Below are positions 34,734 to 47,340 of a stretch of 64,000 nucleotides of DNA, piece by piece; positions within the stretch are counted from its first letter, which is position 1, and each line of letters opens with the position of its first letter. The stretch lies in the NCBI GenBank assembly GCA_039090855.1, contig CM076990.1, forward strand, positions 202,435,232 to 202,499,231, written 5' to 3'. This stretch comes from Macrothele yani. Taxonomy: Eukaryota > Arthropoda > Arachnida > Araneae > Macrothelidae. The translations under genes and the position numbers were made by a program. The notes beneath the pieces were generated by a model. That model did no database searches, was not told the origin of the DNA, and worked only from the letters and a program-made list of their open reading frames with translations.

Positions 34734-34748
34734 ATATATATATATATA
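34733..34748. repeat. (AT)n tract
   Basis: Lies between the 3' end of B4 and the 5' end of B3, both on minus. Confidence 0.9.
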
Positions 34749-36477
34749 ACATCATCGTCAACCATTATCAATCCACTGCTGGATGAAGGTCTCCCCAAGT
34801 TTCTTCCACAACATTCTGTCTTGTGCCAGTCTCCTCCATGTCACTCCTGCATACTTTCGAATTTCATCCACCCATCTCCCATGTGATCTTCTTCTAGGTC
34901 TTTTCCTGTCCCTTGGAATCCAATCTAAAATTTCGGCTGTCCATCGATGGTCTGTCCTTTTGGCAGTATGTCCAGCCCATCGCCATTTCTGAGATTTAAC
35001 TCTGATCACAATGTCTTCCACTCTTGTCATTTTCCGGATCCACGAGTTCCTCTTCTTATCTCTTCTGGTTACACCAAGCATGCACCTCTTCAGGCTTCTT
35101 TGAGTTGTCTGCTGCCTTTGTATGTCTCTTTTAGTTAAGGTGCACGTCTCTGCACCATACGTAAGCACACTGGAAGGATGCATTGATCAAACACTTTTCT
35201 TTTAAGACATAATGGCATATTGCTCTTGAAAATTATGCTGTTTCTTCCAAAAGCTCTCCAGGCAAGTTTTGTACCCCAATTAATTTCTTCATCAATGTAA
35301 CCCTCACTTGATATCTGCTGTCCAAGATAAACGTACGTGTCTGTTATCTCCAGCTTTTCTCCATCAATCAATAACATTGAACATCACTTTTGTCTTCTGA
35401 AAGTTCATTTTTAATCCCACTTCTTTACTCTTGTCAGGAAGTTCCTGGATCACACTCTGCAGCTCTGAGGGGGTAGTTGCAAAAATGTCTATTTCATCAG
35501 CAAAACGAAGGTGGGTTAGATAATCTCCATTAATCTTTATCCCTTTGCTTTCCCAGTTCAGTGATTGAAAGACAGTTTTCAATGTAGCATTAAAGAGCTT
35601 CGGAGATATGGTGTCACCTTGTCTCACTCCTTTTCCAATTTTTATGTGTGTTGTATTTTCAAACAGCCGAATCTTTGCACTTGCATTTTCATAGATGTTA
35701 TTAATAATAATAATGTATGCATCTTCAATACCGCAGGATTTCAGAGCCATTGTAACTGCTGATGGTTTCACCGAATCAAAATCTTTTTCATAATCGATAA
35801 AAGCCATGCACAATGGAAGTTCATATTCCCTCGTTCTTTCAATTAGTTCTCTCAGTACGTGGATATGATCTACTGTGCTGTAGCCACTCCTGAATCCAGC
35901 TTGTTCTCTTGCTTGAGGCATGTCCAGTGTCACCTTCAAGCGGTGTGAAAGAACTTTAGTGAAGATTTTATAAACCACTGATAGGAGGCTGATAGGTCTG
36001 TAGTTCCTGAGATCCTCAATGTCACCTTTTTTATGTATCAAGATCATTGTAGCGTTGTTCCAATCCTCAGGAATCTTCCCTTCACTAAGGCATCGAGTGA
36101 AAATTTGGGCGAGTACTGTTTCGATTTCTCCACTTGCTTCTTGTATGATTTCCACAGTAATTCCATCTTCTCCTGGAGCTTTTCCACGCTTCATGTTCTT
36201 GATTGCATGTGCAACTTCTGCTGGGAGGACTGGAAGAACTCTGGTACCTTTCATGATGTCTGGAGTACATGTATCATCCCTTTTATATAATTTGGAGTAG
36301 AAATCTTTCACTCTTGTCAAAATTTCGCCTCTATTTCTTGTTACAGAACCATCTTCTTTTCTCAGTGCCATAATCTGTTTTCTTCCCTTACTGAGATGTC
36401 CCTTTGCTATCTTTAGGCTTTGGTTGTTTTCAATTGTTTTCCTTACTAGTTCACAGTTGAATTTCCTTACGTCTTCA
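34749..36477 (-). mobile_element. RTE-B copy B4, 5'-truncated
   Basis: On minus it begins inside the ORF at EDVRKFNCEL (36477, next to (AT)n) and runs to the LGETFIQQWIDNG end and tail at 34749. RT motifs present: FIDYEKDFDS, KGVRQGDTISP. FADEIDIFA replaces FADDVVIFA, so the second Asp is lost. Frame changes near 35370 and 35170. Confidence 0.9.
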
Positions 36478-36496
36478 TATATATATATATATATAT
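36478..36496. repeat. (AT)n tract
   Basis: Joins the 3' tail of B5 to the truncated 5' end of B4. Confidence 0.95.
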
Positions 36497-38940
36497 CATC
36501 ATCATCATTGTCAACCATTATCAATCCACTGCTGGACGAAGGACTCCCCAAGTTTCCTCCACAACGGTCTGCCTTGTGCCAGTCTCCTCCATGTTACTCC
36601 TGCATACTTTCGAATTTCATCCACCCATCTCCCATGTGGTCTTCTTCTGGGTCTTTCCCTGTCCCTTGGAATCCAATCTAAAATTTCGGCTGTCCATCGA
36701 TGGTCTGTCCTTTTGGCAGTATGTCCAGCCCATTGCCATTTCCGGGATTTAACTCTGATCATGATGTCTTCCACTCTTGTCATTTTTCGGATCCATGAGT
36801 TCCTCTTCTTATCTCTTCTGGTTAAATCAAGCATGCACCTCTCCATGCTTCTTTGAGTTGTCTGCAGCCTTTGTATGTCTCTTTTAGCTAAGGTCCACGT
36901 CTCTGCACCATACGTAAGCACTGGAAGGATGCATTGATCAAACACTTTTCTTTTAAGACATAATGGCATATTGCTCTTGAAAATTATGCTGTTTCTTCCA
37001 AAAGCTCTCCAGGCAAGTTTTGTACGCTGATTAATTTCTTCACCAATGTGACGCTCACTTGATATCTGCTGTCCAAGATAAACGTATGTGTCTGTTATCT
37101 CCAGCTTTTCTCCATCAATCAATAAATCTTCATTTCTTGAAAAAGCATTGAACATCACTTGTCTTCTGAAGGTTCATTTTTAATCCCACTTCTTTACTCT
37201 TGTCAGCAAGTTCCTGGATCACACTCTGCAGCTCTGATGGGGTAGTTGCAAAAATGACTACGTCATCAGCAAAACGAAAGTGAGTTAGATAATCTCCATT
37301 AATCTTTATCCCCTTGTTTTCCCAGCTCAGCGACTGAAAGACACCCTCCAATGTAGCATTAAAAGAGCTTCGGAGATATGGTGTCACCTTGTCTTACCCC
37401 TTTTCCAACTTTTATGTGTGCTGTATTCTCAACCAGCCGAATCTTTGCACTTGAATTTTCATAGATGTTATTAATAATATTAATGTATGCATCTTCAATA
37501 CCGCAGGATTTCAGAGCCATTGTAACTGCTGATGGTTTCACCGAATCAAAGGCTTTTTCATAATCTATAAAAGCCATGCACAATGGAAGTTCATATTCCC
37601 TCACTCTTTCAATTAGTTCTCTCGGTACGTGGATATGATCTATTGTGCTGTAGCCACTCCTGAATCCAGCTTTTTCTCTCGGTTGAGCCATGTCCAGTGT
37701 TGCCTTCAAGCAGTGTGAAAGAACTTTAGTGAAGATTTTATAAACCACTGATAGGAGGCTGATAGGTCTGTAGTTCCTGAGATTTTCAATGTCACCTTTT
37801 TTTATGTAGCAAGATCATTGTAGCATTGTTCCAATCCTCAGGAATCTTCCTTTCAGTAAGGCATCGAGTGAAAATTTGAGCGAGTACTGTTTCGATTTCT
37901 CCACTTGCTTCTTGTATGATGTCTACAGTAATTCCATCTTCTCCTGGAGCTTTCCCCGCTTCATGTTCTTGATTGCATGTGCAACTTCTGATGGCAGGAC
38001 TGGAAGAACTCTGGTACCTTTCATGATGTCTGGAGTACATGCATCATCCCTTTCATATAATTTGGAGTAGAAACCTTTCACTCATGTCAAGATTTTGCTT
38101 CTATTTCTTGTTACAGAACCATCTTCTTTTTTCACAGCCATAATCTGTTTTCCTCCCTTACTGAGATGTCCCTTTGCTATCTTAAGGCTTTGGTTGTTTT
38201 CAATTGCTTTCCTCACTAGCTCACAGTTGAATTTCCTTACGTCTTCAGTGATACTTTTTCGTACTGTCTTGCATAGCTCTATATATTCCACTTTGGAAGT
38301 CACATGAAGGTATTATGGTGTTTTTTAAGGTTGGTTATGTCAATACATTTTGTTTGTCTTATGAGCTTGCCACGTTCGAGTTTAGTGTTGAGGTGCATCT
38401 TACATCTCACCAATCTATGGTCACTACCTGTGTTGAACTTGTTTAGCACAATGCAGTCTTTTATGACGAATTTTTTGTTACACATAATAAAATCAATTTC
38501 ACTTGTCGTCCCATTTGGATGTCTCCATGTCCATTTCATGTGTTTTTTTCTTGAAAAAAGAGTTCAAGATGAAAAATCCTTCAGCCTCTGCAAACTCAAC
38601 GAGATTATTTCCATGCTGGTTTCTGTTCCTGTGACCGAATTTACCTACTGAAGTTTCATTCTGTTGCCGTTGCCCTATTTTTGCATTCAAATCTCCCATA
38701 ATTATCTTCAAGTGCTGCTTACCTTTATTATTTAGATGACGAATTTCCTCATAAAATTCTTCAATTTCTTCTTCAGGATGACTTGTGGTGAGTGCATAAG
38801 TTTGAATAATCTTAGCCTTGTATCTTCTCGAGAGTTGGATAACAAGTCGTGCAGCTCTGTCAGAGGAACTTTCAACTTCTACAACTTTATCCTTCAGTTT
38901 CTTGTTTATTATAAATCCAACACAACTAGTTCTGCCAGTA

Positions 38941-38942
<2 letters not shown>
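36497..38942 (-). mobile_element. RTE-B copy B5, 5'-truncated, internally deleted
   Basis: On minus it begins at TGRTSCVGFIINKKLKDK (38942, beside (AT)n) and ends at the WIDNG terminus and tail at 36497. It retains GDLNAKIG (Phe to Leu), SDHRLV, FIDYEKAFDS and FADDVVIFA. About 80 codons are missing near 38305 (HHNTFM joins TSKVEYI). Several frameshifts occur (near 37150, 37375, 37790, 38085, 38520). Confidence 0.9.

Positions 38943-38943
<1 letters not shown>

Positions 38944-38975
<32 letters not shown>
38944..38975. repeat. (AT)n tract between divergent LINEs
   Basis: About 16 AT units. B5 starts leftward from it and B6 starts rightward. Confidence 0.95.
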
Positions 38976-38977
<2 letters not shown>

Positions 38978-41900
38978 GATGTAAGGTCAGGTGATGCGTA
39001 ACATCACAGCCTCTCCTTGACAAATGTCAACCCCGCCTTCTCGTGGTGCATCCTGTTCCCACTAAAGGGGCTCTGACGACCGCCAATAGCGGTATAACTA
39101 TACCATCGGGATTAGAGGAAATTCTATCCCACACTCACCAACCCGCTTGGCCAGCGTGGTGAGTTATGGCCAAACCCCTCCAAAATGATTCCACAACTTA
39201 AATCTTGGCCCTCAGTCTCCGGCAGCTGGAATGTACCTGGCCAAGGCAGCGGCCAGTGCGACATGAAGGCAGAGGGTGCTAAGAATCCCCGGAGGACCGG
39301 ACTAGGCTGCCATCTGATGCTGACCTTGGCTACGTATAATGGACGCTCCCTATCTTCTGATTCAAGGCTTCTTGAATTGGAAGAGGAACTACAAAGGATC
39401 AAGTGGGACATCGTGGGGCTAAGTGAGGTAAGGAGAAAAGGAGAAGATCTCATCGAACTGAAAAGCGGACATCTCTTCTACTATCGTGGGACAGATACTA
39501 TCAGAACTAGTGGTGTTGGATTTATAATAAACAAGAAACTGAAGGATAAAGTTATAGAAGTTGAAAGTTCCTCTGACAGAGCTGCACGACTTGTTATCCA
39601 ACTCTCAAAAAGATACCAGGCTCAGATTATTCAAACTTATGCACCCACCACAAGTCATCCTGAAGAAGAAATTGAAGAATTTTATGAGGAAATTTGTCAT
39701 CTAAATAATAAAGGTAAGCAGCACTTAAAAATAATTATGGGAGATTTCAATGCAAAAATAGGACAACGGCAACAGAATGAAACTTCAGTAGGTAAATTCG
39801 GTCACGGCAACAGAAACCAGCGTGGAAATACTCTCGTTGAGTTTGCAGAGGCAGAAGGGTTTTTCATCTTGAACTCCTTCTTCAAGAAAAAGCCACACAG
39901 GAAATGGACATGGAGACATACAAATGGGACGACAAGTGAAATTGATTTTATTATGTGTAACAAAAAATTCGTCATAGAACACTGCAGTGTGCTAAACAAG
40001 TTCAACACAGGTAGTGACCATAGATTGGTGAGATGTAAGATGCACCTCAACACTAAACTTGAACGTGGCAAGCTCATAAGACAAACAAAATCTATTGACA
40101 TAACCAACCTTAAAACACCATAATACCTTCAAGTTGGAACTGAAGAACAGGTTCTCAGCTTTAGAAGGCCTAACATCGGAAGAAGTGGACATCTCTGAAG
40201 TTAACAGAAAAGTAACCAAAGCTCTTATGGAAACAGCAACAAAATTAGCTGGGTCTAAGAACAAGTTGCATGTAAACAAATTATCGGGAAAAACCAAAAT
40301 GTTGATGCAAAAAGAAGAGAGACGAGGACAACTAAAGAAGATGTGACTTCCAAAGTGGAATATATAGAGCTATGCAAGACAGTAAGAAAAAGTATCACTG
40401 AAGACGTAAGAAAATTCAACTGTGAACTAGTGAGGAAAGCAATTGAAAACAACCAAAGCCTAAAGATAGCAAAGGGACATCTCAGTAAGGGAGGAAAACA
40501 GATTATGGCACTGAGAAAAGAAGATGGTTCTGTAACAAGAAATAGAGGCGAAATTTTAACAAGAGTGAAAGATTTCTACTCCAAATTATATGAAAGGGAT
40601 GATACATGCACTCCAGACATCATGAAAGATACCAGTACCAGAGTTCCTCCAGTCCTTCCAGCAGAAGTTGCACATGCAATCAAGAACATGAAGCGGGGAA
40701 AAGCTCCAGGAGAAGATGGAATTACTGTAGACATCATACAAGAAGCAAGTGGAGAAATCGAAACAGTGCTCGCCCAAATTTTCACTCGATGCCTTAATGA
40801 AGGAAAGATTCCTGAGGATTGGAACACCGCTACAATGATCCTGCTACATAAGAAAGGTGACATTGAGGATCTCGGAAACTACAGACCTATCAGCCTCCTA
40901 TCAGTAGTTTATAAAATCTTCACTAAAGTTCTTTCACACCGCTTGAAGGTAACACTGGACATGGCTCAACCGAGAGAACAAGCTGGATTCAGGAGTGGCT
41001 ACAGCACAATAGATCATATCCACGTACTGAGAGAACTAATTGAAAGAGCGAGGGAATATGAACTTCCATTGTGCATGGCTTTTATCGATTATGAAAAAGC
41101 CTTTGATTCTGTGAAACCATCAGCAGTTACAATGGCTCTGAAAACCTGCGGTATTGAAGATGCATACATTAATATTATTAATAACATCTATGAAAATGCA
41201 AGTGCAAAGATTCGGCTGTTTGAAAATACAACACACATAAAAATTGGAAAGGGAGTGAGACAAGGTGACACCATATCTCCGAAGCTCTTTAATGCCACAT
41301 TGGAGGGTGTTTTTCAGTCGCTGAGCTGGGAAAACAAAGGGATAAAGATTAATGGAGATTATCTAACCCACCTTCGTTTTGCTGATGACGTAGTCATTTT
41401 TGCAACTAGCCCATCAGAGCTGCAGAGTATGATCCAGGAACTTGCTGACAAGAGTAAAGAAGTGGGATTAAAAATGAACTTTCAGAAGACAAAAGTGATG
41501 TTCAATGCTTTTACAAGAAATGAAGATTTATCGATTGATGGAGAAAAGCTGGAGATAACAGACACGTATGTTTATCTTGGACAGCAGATATCAAGTGAGG
41601 GTCACATTGATGAAGAAATTAATCGGCGTACAAAACTTGCCTGGAGAGCTTTTGGAAGAAACAACATAATTTTCAAGAGCAATATGCCATTATGTCTTAA
41701 AAGAAAAGTGTTTGATCAATGCATCCTTCCAGTGCTTACGTTAGGTGCAGAGACGTGGACCTTAACTAAAAGAGACATACAAAGGCTGCAGACAACTCAA
41801 AGAAGCATGGAGAGGTGCATGCTTGATTTAACCAGGAGAGATAAGAAGAGGAACTCGTGGATCCGAAAAATGACAAGAGTGGAAGACATCATGATCAGAG

Positions 41901-42162
41901 TTAAATCCCTGAAATGGCAATGGGCTGGACATACTGCAAAGAGAAGGACAGATCATCGATGGACAGCCGAAATTTTAGATTGGATTCCAAGGGACAGGAA
42001 AAGATCCAGAAGAAGACCACATGGGAGATGGGTGGATGAAATTCGAAAGTATGCAGGGGTGACATGGAGGAGACTGGCACAAGACAGACCGTTGTGGAGG
42101 AAACTTGGGGAGACCTTCGTCCAGCAGTGGATTGATAATGGTTGACAATGATGATGATGATG
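38976..42162 (+). mobile_element. RTE-B copy B6, full length with frameshifts
   Basis: Starts GGGATGTAAGGTCAGG next to (AT)n, has the complete leader, and runs to the ORF end at 42145 and a gatgatgatgatgat tail. Highly similar to B1. Confidence 0.93.
39185..42145 (+). pseudogene. RTE-B endonuclease-RT, two slippage frameshifts
   Basis: Three frames: 39185-40123 (endonuclease with GDFNAKIG and SDHRLV), 40134-40346, and 40343-42145 (600 aa RT with FIDYEKAFDS, KGVRQGDTISP, FADDVVIFA and the WIDNG end). Compared with B1, an A run near 40115 lost two bases and another near 40310 lost one. All catalytic motifs survive. YGAETW reads LGAETW, and there is a small insertion giving AKRRTDH. Recently inactivated. 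Confidence 0.9.
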
Positions 42163-42186
42163 ATATATATATATATATATATATAT
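42163..42186. repeat. (AT)n tract after B6
   Basis: Directly continues the B6 tail. Confidence 0.95.
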
Positions 42187-42986
42187 GCATGATAAAATAC
42201 ACTGGCTTAAGGGCCACAGCTTTGGAAAAACAGACTTTTAGACTGTATTCTTGGGCTAGTAAAAATATTTTGCTCTTGTCCAAACATAAGCTCAAGAGTC
42301 GGACTAGCTGGTTTTTCGATCGTTGCTTCCATAAGTAAGAACAGTGATGAGAAAGGCTGTGACACCTTGGAAAAGAGCTAGTGTTCAAGTTAACCAGTTC
42401 TATGGATGCAGCTATAATAACCTCTAGAGTAGAATGTCTGTCCGTATGTAAAGATGGTGCTGAGGAAGGCTGAGACACCTTAGAACAGGTATGGTGATGA
42501 AGATGATGCATATCAGTGACAGTTTGTTTATGTACCTTATTATGTGAGCTACATACTATTACTATCAATGTGTAGTGTTGGTGTGGTGTGTTCATAGCGC
42601 TTGTTATGTCCATTAAATGTACAAGAGTGTATTATTATTCAACATGTTTGTTAGTGTGTGCCAAGACATGATTCTTTAAGTACTATGTTTCTTTCTACAA
42701 TATGCATCATAGAAAGAAACATAGTGAGATAGATTTTGTCCAACAGAATGCCTGAGGTATTATACATGAAAAATACTGTATGTGGTTCTGACTGCAAATG
42801 ATGCAGTGAAACTTTCTGCCTGTGCTAAGAGGTAGAATTTTCCCAAGAATGTATCATTTGATTGCAAAATTAGTGCTTTGTAACAATGCATTGTTTTGTG
42901 TATGAGTAGCCACATCTATTGGCATATATTAAATCACATTTAACTACATTTATTCATTACAGTGGTTTTTTGTTCATTAAATTTGT
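42187..42986. repeat. long inverted repeat, right arm
   Basis: From about 42262 it is the complement of 29240-28584 and then 25404-25331, without LINE B1. Contains a private hairpin at 42687-42730 (actatgtttctttct and its complement) where the left arm has only one copy. 42187-42261 has no left counterpart. Confidence 0.8.
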
Positions 42987-45129
42987 GAATGGGCTCTTTT
43001 GGGAGGGTAGAAAAAGAGTGTTTTGTTTGCATGTCATAGTCTGTATAATTGACATTTCCTAAATAAGAGCTTTACTTTTCCCTAATTTGAATGGGACTAG
43101 ACCAAAGTAAGTTGGGACTAGTAAATTCTCATTCCAGTTAGTCTGGGACTGAATGGGCAAAAAATAATTTACAACTGCTGGGATGGACATTTATGCACAA
43201 TTTCTACTCAGGTGATTTTGACAGCTACATCTCATACATGGGAAGACATCTACACATTCCTTTTGATCTACTAGCTCATATCTGAGTGGTGGCTATCTTT
43301 CCTCAGTCAGCATTATCTGTCATCTACAGCCCACCACACAAATGAAGACACCCTGCAGCCCAGGAAAGCTCCACTTCTTAGTTTACACTCAGCATAGGAT
43401 ACCTTTAAGCTATCTCTCAAATTCATTTTCAGAAATGGACCATCCATAATGGCAAGGCTTTTTTCCTGGTGGAATGAGCTGGAACAGTATTCGGGCACCT
43501 TTTTTGACACAAGTTTTTTTGGTTTTGAGTTTTGGAATAATTAATTATTTAATTAAAATACTGTAATAACTATAACATATAATTACTGAATGGAGGGAAA
43601 GGGATGGCAGAAGTTAGCTCCTTGCATTTGATTTTTTCCCAAGTTCTACATAGAAACATTTCTTCCCAGTACATAATGTATCACTGTACAACTTTTGTAC
43701 AGCAATACATTGTATATAAAGGGAAATACACTATACAGTGAACAAGAAATCAGGAACTTAACCTATCATGTTTGAACTCAATGAAATGGCCTTAAGTCAT
43801 GGTTCTGGAGAATACCTACAACTTCATGGAAAAGAAATATCTAAACAACTTTTACAGCTGCAGTGAACTTTGCAAACCATAGCTGTACTCCTAGTGAGTG
43901 TGAAAAGAGATTTTTTCAGACAAATTTCATAATCACCCTGGCTAGATCTCTTTCAATCACAACAATAACATCATTACTATTCATAAAAATTGTTGAGCCT
44001 CTTCTAACCCAGTTTGATCCTGCAAAATAAATCCAATTGTGGCTTCTTTGAGGATGCCATTTGTTAATGGATATGAAAAGCACGGAGCAGATGAGAACAA
44101 CAGAAATACCCAATGAGTTGAAAAAAATTTTGACTATATTTTAGGATCAAAATTTAGTTCCATTCTGTTCCTTAGTGTAATGCAATCCTTAGTACAAATC
44201 TAACTCACATTTGTGAGTAATTTTAACTTTGGCTTAATTAGATTTAATTTCAGCATTTGCTATGCATTATAGAACTATTACAGTGAATGGTTATCTTATG
44301 TAATTTAATATAATATGATAACATAAATTATGTTTTCCAAAATTCATACCAAGCAATAATAAAAATGCTTAAAGAATAATGTTCAAGAAATTAAGTTGAA
44401 CATTGTTCAACTTAATTTCATGCTTAAGAGTTCTTAGTTAAGTTTATGTTTAAGAATTCTGGCACTTTTACCTACAGAAAAAAAAAGCACTGCATAATAT
44501 TAGAATAATGCAATTCCACATGAGAAATTAGTTCATTACATTTTTCAATGCTGTGTCTTTCCTTTCTAACCCTCTATATTTCTGCAGTCATGGAGGAACA
44601 AAATGTCCCCATAATTCAATTCCATCTGATGCAGGAATGTTTGTAACTTGATACTTTCTGCTGCCATGATAGATTGTTCACAAATGTTTTTGCTGTATTA
44701 ATAGTGTCATGCAAAGTCTCAATCACCAACCATGTTGTACCCCAGGATCAGTAACATTCTTCATTTCCAATTTAGATCTAAGATTTCTGAAACCATTTTT
44801 TTTTTCACACATATTTACCTCACTGAAAAGGCACTTTCACAACAACAGATAAAAAACTAATACAAGTAGTAAAAATAAGTAACATTCAGTTTGTTTTAAT
44901 GGATGGCAGAAGAATCACAGATGCAAATTTCATAATGAGACAGTTACAAGAACAATATTAAAGAACAGAAAATGTTTCTGGTCCCTGCCATATACTGTAA
45001 AACCTGCTCAATCCAGATACTGTATGAAAGAGAACCGGTCTAATATGGAAATGAACTCCATACATAACATCTTTTACGGATCGAAATCTGTTGTAACAAA
45101 AAGTTCTTAGCTTCCTATCTTAAGCTTGT
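42987..45129. other. intron, no gene seen
   Basis: AT-rich. The only structure noted is a 16-bp palindrome at 44387-44419. A pogo-like end (CTGTAAAACCTGCTCAATCC) near 44998 may belong to the Tigger remnant. Confidence 0.45.
44387..44419. repeat. 16-bp perfect palindrome
   Basis: GAAATTAAGTTGAACA, one T, then its exact complement. Could form a cruciform. No element boundaries seen. Confidence 0.85.
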
Positions 45130-45275
45130 CAGCACTTTCCAAGGAAACATTCTCGGTATCAGCTGGATTAGCATTAAAAAAAAAAAATGATGCCATTATT
45201 TGCAATTCCCAACAGACTACTATTCTCTTCAATGCATATGCAGATGACACACAAGTAGTTCAATGACAGCACCAC
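45130..45275 (+). pseudogene. possible fossil Jockey/CR1-type RT fragment
   Basis: FQGNILGISWISI, then ND, aligns with the PQGSVLGP-LF-I-INDL block. After an A run and frame change it is followed by LFNAYADDTQVV, matching the YADDTQ block. Both are in the right order and roughly right spacing. Very short and decayed; chance similarity is possible. Confidence 0.4.
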
Positions 45276-46089
45276 CTATAAGAAGAGCACAAGAAATTTA
45301 CCTTCTGAGCTTCCTTTTTAAGCTTACAAAGGTACAATAATCCACAGTGCACATATGTAGCTGCTGTATATTTTTAGTTCAAGTCAACAAGAAAAGTATC
45401 TTCAGAACTAGGTTACCAGCATGGAAGAAGAGAGCTGGCCTTCACACTTGTCTTGAGCTGATATTATACAATCACAATGGAGTATGTTATTTGCATTTAT
45501 AGTGTTTCTATACAACATGTACACCAGAAAGTTTCATTTGGAAATGAAAGTAAGAACCTACTTCTCAAAGTTGTTCAAAATTAACATTCTTGACACATGC
45601 ATGGCCACACACTGAAATTTTATTTAGCTTGTAGGACACCTTGACCGAACCAGCTGATATCCAAGATAATGTGTATGGACTCATGGTTCTTATTCATACT
45701 TCTTTAGAATAAAAAAGGCAGCACTTGGCTTGTTATTTCAGCTGATATTGCACTACATTATTTTGTGCTTCAACTTTAGTACTCTTTTACTTCTATGTTT
45801 GAGACAGTTTCACAATTTTTCTACAATGATCTTATGGATAAAGCCTATAAGCCACTAAAATCAAAGTTATGAATTTTAACATGAAACTATAGAGAAGTTT
45901 AAAATTGTAAAAACATGGTTCAATGAAATTATTAAAAAGAAATGCAAATTAATGGATGCATGGTTGAATGAAAATGGTACAACTAAAAGAAAAATCTCCA
46001 GACTGGTAATGAACAGAAACATGAAACTGTTTGTTGATGCAGGGTCCTGAAACTTGCATGCACCTGGACCACTGTATGTTACAAGTGCA
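45276..46089. other. intron, no feature seen
   Basis: No recognised coding or repeat structure. Confidence 0.4.
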
Positions 46090-47340
46090 TGCCATGAAAA
46101 GGCTGCCCAGAAACTTAGAAAGGATTATTTTCATGTGTGTAATGGATAGCTTGACAGGTTGGGAAAATAACACGAGATGGGATCAATTTCAAAGAAATTT
46201 TTGGTGAAGCTAGAAATATACCCATCAAAAAGTGAATAAATGGACATAAAAACTTCAAAACCTGATTAAAAGATATAAGCCCCAAAGCATGGTGCATGTG
46301 TTTGTAACGTGGGTACAGGTAGTTCCCACATTACAAACGAGTTCCATTCCTAAGTGTCTTTAAGTCAAATTTGTATGTAAGTTGGAACAGTTGATTAGAG
46401 TTCATATCTAACGTCCGTTAGTTAAATGTTTGTTTATAGTAAACCCTTCGATGCATAAAAAATATTAAAGAAACACTTGCAGATGCACTAAAACATCTTA
46501 AAAAAAATAATAATCCAAATGTTTCCAACATTTGTTAGCATTGCACCTTTTTCCATTCACTTTATTATTCCCATTTTAGTTTCAATTGTGATTGTTTTTC
46601 TTTTCTTTGATGCATCACCATCACTTGCATCACATTTACACTTTGGTGACATGGTTATGAGGGTAAAAACAAAACAAAAATTAAAGCTAAATACAGTAAC
46701 ACACATGAGACTCTGTTAACAGCCACATGGTCCGACTGAAAAGAATGAAATCTTTGTCAAACCTTGGGGGCCCATGAGCTCACGAACCAATGAACTGCAG
46801 TAGCTGCACAATGTTTTGATGTACGTCGCACGGTACACAACACCCGTTTGTTACTGCAAACAATTGTATAACTCGAATTTTTAATATAATAGGCTTTATG
46901 GGGGTTGGTCTGTAACTACGGGTTGTATGTAAGTCAGACATTCATAACCCGGGGACTGCCTGTACTACCTAGGAAAAAAATCTTTACTCTATCCATGATG
47001 GGCAAAAAAGTAGAAGAAAACAATCAACAGAATGTCTATCTCCTTGTGTGCTTTTGTGACTGATTAGATGGAGAACACATGAAAAACTATCAGTTGAGTG
47101 AAAAACAAATAAGAAATCCTGAATGACAGCAAACATTTTGGAGGAATGATTGATTGCTTTTAACTTAAAAATAGATCAACAAAAGAGGCATGTTATTTTA
47201 TTTCTTGATAATGCAATTCACCATTCACATATAGAACTAACAAATGTTAACCCAGCAAGGCTACCACCAAACACTGCAAGTGTTACTCAGCCAGCGATTC
47301 AAGAAATCATTCACACTGTGAAAATAAATTGCTGAAAACT
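46090..47340 (+). pseudogene. Tigger/pogo-type transposase pseudogene
   Basis: After the MITE (46316-46962), FTLSMMGKK is followed in shifting frames by CFCD, then LDGEHMKNYQLS and NPE, as in the Tigger GKS-NPR region. Next come FWRND and an ORF (47150-47335) reading AFNLKIDQQKRHVILFLDNA, HSHIELTNV, RLPPNTASVTQPAIQEIIH. The Tigger pattern is KLD...LFLDNA...LPPNTTS--QP-DQG. The second Asp (LFLD) is kept but the usual D of QP-DQG reads I. Sequence upstream (46100-46310) may be its N-terminal part. Confidence 0.65.
46316..46962. mobile_element. TA-flanked MITE
   Basis: Flanked by TA at 46314-46315 and 46963-46964. Termini are CAGGTAGTTCCCACATTAC and, in reverse complement, CAGGCAGTCCCCGGGTTATG; inner sequences (agtcagaca, tgtaagtcg-type) also mirror. 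Interrupts the Tigger pseudogene. Non-autonomous; superfamily Tc1/mariner-pogo by its TA duplication. Confidence 0.75.
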
